Shown piece after piece: positions 15,383-17,379 of a stretch of DNA of 17,379 nt. Under the pieces are notes generated by a model, which saw only the letters and a list, made by a program, of their open reading frames with translations, was not told where the DNA came from and searched no databases. The first letter of the stretch is position 1. The number at the start of each line of letters is the position of its first letter. A program made the translations under genes and the position numbers. Location: the NCBI GenBank assembly GCA_002329125.1, contig DCXX01000102.1:2095-19473 (forward strand). Reading direction: 5' to 3'. The DNA comes from Fidelibacterota bacterium UBA2125 (lineage in GTDB: Bacteria; Fidelibacterota; Marinisomatia; Marinisomatales; S15-B10).

Positions 15383-15406
15383 AAATCGACTTCTTAATGC
15401 GATCAT
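15378..15406 (+). promoter_or_regulatory. Candidate sigma70-type promoter for gamma-glutamyltransferase gene
   Basis: A perfect TTGACA at 15378-15383 is followed by a 17-bp spacer and GATCAT at 15401-15406 (4 of 6 to TATAAT). Transcription would begin about 15-20 bp before the gene, close to the ribosome binding site TGAGGA at 15422-15427. It suggests that the gene can be expressed independently of the upstream genes. Confidence 0.5.
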
Positions 15407-15431
15407 TTATTAGAACATTTGTGAGGAATCC

Positions 15432-17165
15432 ATGCAATTGAAAAAAGTTCATTATAGTTTATTCTTATCGCTCCTACTGATTAATAGTTGTGCTAAGGTT
15501 GGTTTTAGTTTTTTTCCCTTTGAGGGGATCCCTGGGAGGAAAACAGAGGAGGCTGTTGGAAAGAATGGCGTTGTGTCGTCTGTTCACCCTCTCGCCTCTG
15601 AAGTTGGAATCAATATTCTAAAAGCTGGTGGCAATGCCGTTGATGCAGCCATTGCAACAGGTCTGGCTCTTGGTGTTGTTGATCAGGCGAACTGCGGTCT
15701 GGGTGGCGGCGCGTTCATTGTTATCCATCTTGCTGACGGCACAGTGCACACACTGGACGGCCGAGAAATGGCACCCTCACGAGCCCATCGTGATATGTAT
15801 ATCAAAAATGGAAAAGTTGATTCCAAACTGAGCAGACGCGGCCCACTGGCAGTGGGTGTCCCTGGTGTGCCAGCAGCTTATCTGAAAGCACTTGAACTTG
15901 CCGGGACAATGTCCTTGAAAGAAGTGATCAAACCAGCCACAGCCATTGCCCGAGACGGTTTTATTCTAGATGAGGCCTATATCAACAGGTATCAAGGCGC
16001 GGTGAAAAATCTTAAGAAAGATCCAGGATCAGCTGAGGTCTATTTTAACGCTGACGGATCGGAGCTTGGGATAGAACAAATTTTTAAACAACCGCTTCTG
16101 GCTGATACCTATGACAAATTTGGTGAAAATGGTCTAGACTATTTTTATAAAGGTGATTTTGCCGAACAGGTGGATCAGTTCATGCAAAAGAATAGTGGTC
16201 TCATAACCAAAGAAGATATGGCAAACTACAGGGTTGTAGAGAGGAAACCCATCCATGGTACATACAAAGATTATGAGGTTTTCGGCATGGGACCACCCAG
16301 TTCCGGAGGGATCCATGTGGTTCAAATCTTGAACATGATTGAAGCTTCCGGTGCTCTGGATGAGAAGTCTGAATGGGATGAAGAAAGTGTTTTCCTGGTT
16401 GCAAAGTTTATGGACAAAGCGTTCAGAGATCGTGCTGAACATCTTGGTGATGCTGACTTCCATCCAGTTCCTATTGACCGACTTATAAGTAAAGATTATG
16501 CCCAGTCGCTCGTAAATGAAGTGAAGGCTGTTACCTCAGTCGACCCTCGGGATGAAAAATACTCATTGGCCTATGGTGAAGGGCATACCACCAATTTTGC
16601 TGTCATAGATAAATGGGGTAACGCTGTGGCCATCAATCATACTGTAAACCTCACTTACGGTGCCCAGGTAACAGTTCCCGGGACGGGGGTGGCTCTCAAC
16701 TCCGAAATGGATGATTTCAGTGCTCAACCAGGCGTACCCAATGCCTTTGGACTGATCGGAGCTGAAGCCAATTCTGTTGCTGCTGGTAAGCGGCCTCTTT
16801 CCAGTATGTCTCCTACCATTGTAGTTAAAGAGGGGAAACCTGTAATGATTCTTGGTGGCGCTGGTGGCCCCAGAATTATTACAGCTGTTCTGCACACAAT
16901 ACTGGGTGTTTTGGATTTCGATCTATCTGTTGGAGCGGCTCTATCCCTACCGCGATTCCACCACCAGTACCGACCTGAAGTACTTTTTGTGGAATCTCAC
17001 ATGCCAGAAGAACATAAAGATGCCATGACTGATAGAGGTTATAAAGTTATGGACTGGGGCGGCCTGGGTACGGTCAGAGCTATCGCTTGGAGTGAAAAAC
17101 ATCAGGCTTACGTTGGTGCAGCTGATCCGCGGACTCGCGAAGGGGTAGGCGCTAAAGCTTACTGA
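15432..17165 (+). CDS. ggt: Gamma-glutamyltransferase / glutathione hydrolase, lipoprotein form
   Basis: This 577-residue protein belongs to the Ntn-hydrolase gamma-glutamyltransferase family at its usual length. It opens with a lipoprotein-type signal (LLLINSC, Cys20), so it is probably anchored in the periplasm or on the outer membrane. DGREMAPSRA at 109-118 contains the glutamate-binding arginine (Arg111). The precursor should cleave itself before Thr386 in EGHTTNFAVID, which becomes the catalytic N-terminus of the small subunit. LNSEMDDFS, RPLSSMSPTIV with the paired serines, and GGAGGPRIITA complete the active site. It hydrolyses gamma-glutamyl bonds, for example in glutathione, or transfers the glutamyl group to amino acids. 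The TGA stop lies inside a 7-bp hairpin that precedes the next small gene. The ATG has TGAGGA just upstream. Asn at lipobox position -2 is slightly unusual. Confidence 0.95.
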   Translation: MQLKKVHYSLFLSLLLINSCAKVGFSFFPFEGIPGRKTEEAVGKNGVVSSVHPLASEVGINILKAGGNAVDAAIATGLALGVVDQANCGLGGGAFIVIHLADGTVHTLDGREMAPSRAHRDMYIKNGKVDSKLSRRGPLAVGVPGVPAAYLKALELAGTMSLKEVIKPATAIARDGFILDEAYINRYQGAVKNLKKDPGSAEVYFNADGSELGIEQIFKQPLLADTYDKFGENGLDYFYKGDFAEQVDQFMQKNSGLITKEDMANYRVVERKPIHGTYKDYEVFGMGPPSSGGIHVVQILNMIEASGALDEKSEWDEESVFLVAKFMDKAFRDRAEHLGDADFHPVPIDRLISKDYAQSLVNEVKAVTSVDPRDEKYSLAYGEGHTTNFAVIDKWGNAVAINHTVNLTYGAQVTVPGTGVALNSEMDDFSAQPGVPNAFGLIGAEANSVAAGKRPLSSMSPTIVVKEGKPVMILGGAGGPRIITAVLHTILGVLDFDLSVGAALSLPRFHHQYRPEVLFVESHMPEEHKDAMTDRGYKVMDWGGLGTVRAIAWSEKHQAYVGAADPRTREGVGAKAY

Positions 17166-17181
17166 TATTTTAGTATATCAG
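17162..17181. repeat. 7-bp inverted repeat spanning the ggt stop codon
   Basis: CTGATAT (17162-17168) and ATATCAG (17175-17181) are perfect complements around a 6-nt loop. There is no T tract on the + side, so it is not a standard terminator. It ends 4 nt before the ATG of the next small gene, exactly where a ribosome binding site would lie, and may limit its translation or stabilise the upstream transcript. Confidence 0.4.
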
Positions 17182-17185
17182 ACTT

Positions 17186-17374
17186 ATGGCAAAAAAAAGA
17201 AAACAAAATAAACACAAGTCAAAAAGCACCACTTCTCCTTCATTTAAGAAATCTTTGAGACATTCGACCCACCCCGTTCCTTCAGAAAAAGTTGAAGAGA
17301 CCGAAAAGAAATACGATAGAAGAAAATCGAAAGAGGAGATTAAGAAAGAAATTGTCCGGTCTGTGGAAGAATAA
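17186..17374 (+). CDS. Small Lys/Glu-rich basic hypothetical protein
   Basis: This 62-residue frame begins 20 bp after the ggt stop and ends with TAA just before the window edge. The first half is strongly basic (MAKKRKQNKHKSKS) and Ser/Thr-rich, and the second half mixes Lys, Arg and Glu in a likely charged helix (KEEIKKEIVRSVEE). There is no signal peptide, membrane segment, cysteine or recognisable domain, so it is probably disordered or nucleic-acid-binding, but that is inference. No Shine-Dalgarno sequence is visible and a hairpin occupies that spot. Low-complexity A-rich DNA can give such frames by chance, so coding status is uncertain; the gene-like placement on the same strand favours a real gene. 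Confidence 0.5.
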   Translation: MAKKRKQNKHKSKSTTSPSFKKSLRHSTHPVPSEKVEETEKKYDRRKSKEEIKKEIVRSVEE

Positions 17375-17379
17375 TTTTA

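Noticed and set aside
15432..17165. Link between gamma-glutamyltransferase and methylamine metabolism through gamma-glutamylmethylamide
   Set aside because: No gamma-glutamylmethylamide synthase or N-methylglutamate genes are present, and the enzyme is an ordinary exported gamma-glutamyltransferase; the two halves of the window need not be related.

Overview
This window looks like bacterial chromosome of moderate GC (judged by eye, not computed). It probably comes from a Gram-negative member of the FCB group. A SusC/RagA-type TonB-dependent transporter is followed by a SusD/RagB-type lipoprotein, several secreted proteins carry lipoprotein signals, and there is a DUF5916 outer-membrane protein. 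That mix fits marine lineages such as Marinimicrobia or deep Bacteroidota relatives, but the phylum is an inference from gene content only.

Left part (1-4784): a corrinoid-dependent methyl-transfer module. On the + strand are the C-terminal two thirds of an MttB-family methyltransferase without pyrrolysine (cut by the window edge) and a stand-alone homocysteine S-methyltransferase domain resembling the N-terminus of MetH. On the - strand, reading leftwards, a compact operon encodes a cobalamin-binding corrinoid protein, a DUF1638 protein and a ferredoxin/ASKHA-type reductive activator of corrinoid proteins. The two arms converge with no spacer between stop codons. The simplest model is that the MttB-like enzyme moves a methyl group from a methylated (probably quaternary) amine to the corrinoid protein, the homocysteine enzyme takes it to make methionine, the ASKHA protein rescues oxidised cobalamin, and the DUF1638 protein has an unknown accessory role.

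Middle (4864-6036): a lipoprotein related to N-formylglutamate amidohydrolases on the - strand, then a 222-bp divergent intergenic region holding a candidate promoter for the SusC gene.

Right part (6037-17374), all + strand: a SusC/SusD pair, an intrinsic-terminator-like hairpin, a large secreted M14 zinc carboxypeptidase, a DUF5916 outer-membrane protein with a CBM9-like domain, a lipoprotein gamma-glutamyltransferase with its own promoter and a dyad over the -35 box, and a small, highly charged Lys/Glu-rich protein. Together these suggest capture and hydrolysis of peptides, including gamma-glutamyl compounds, at the cell envelope. No RNA genes, CRISPR arrays, insertion sequences or obvious transfer scars were seen. 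No gene-free stretch exceeds 300 bp.
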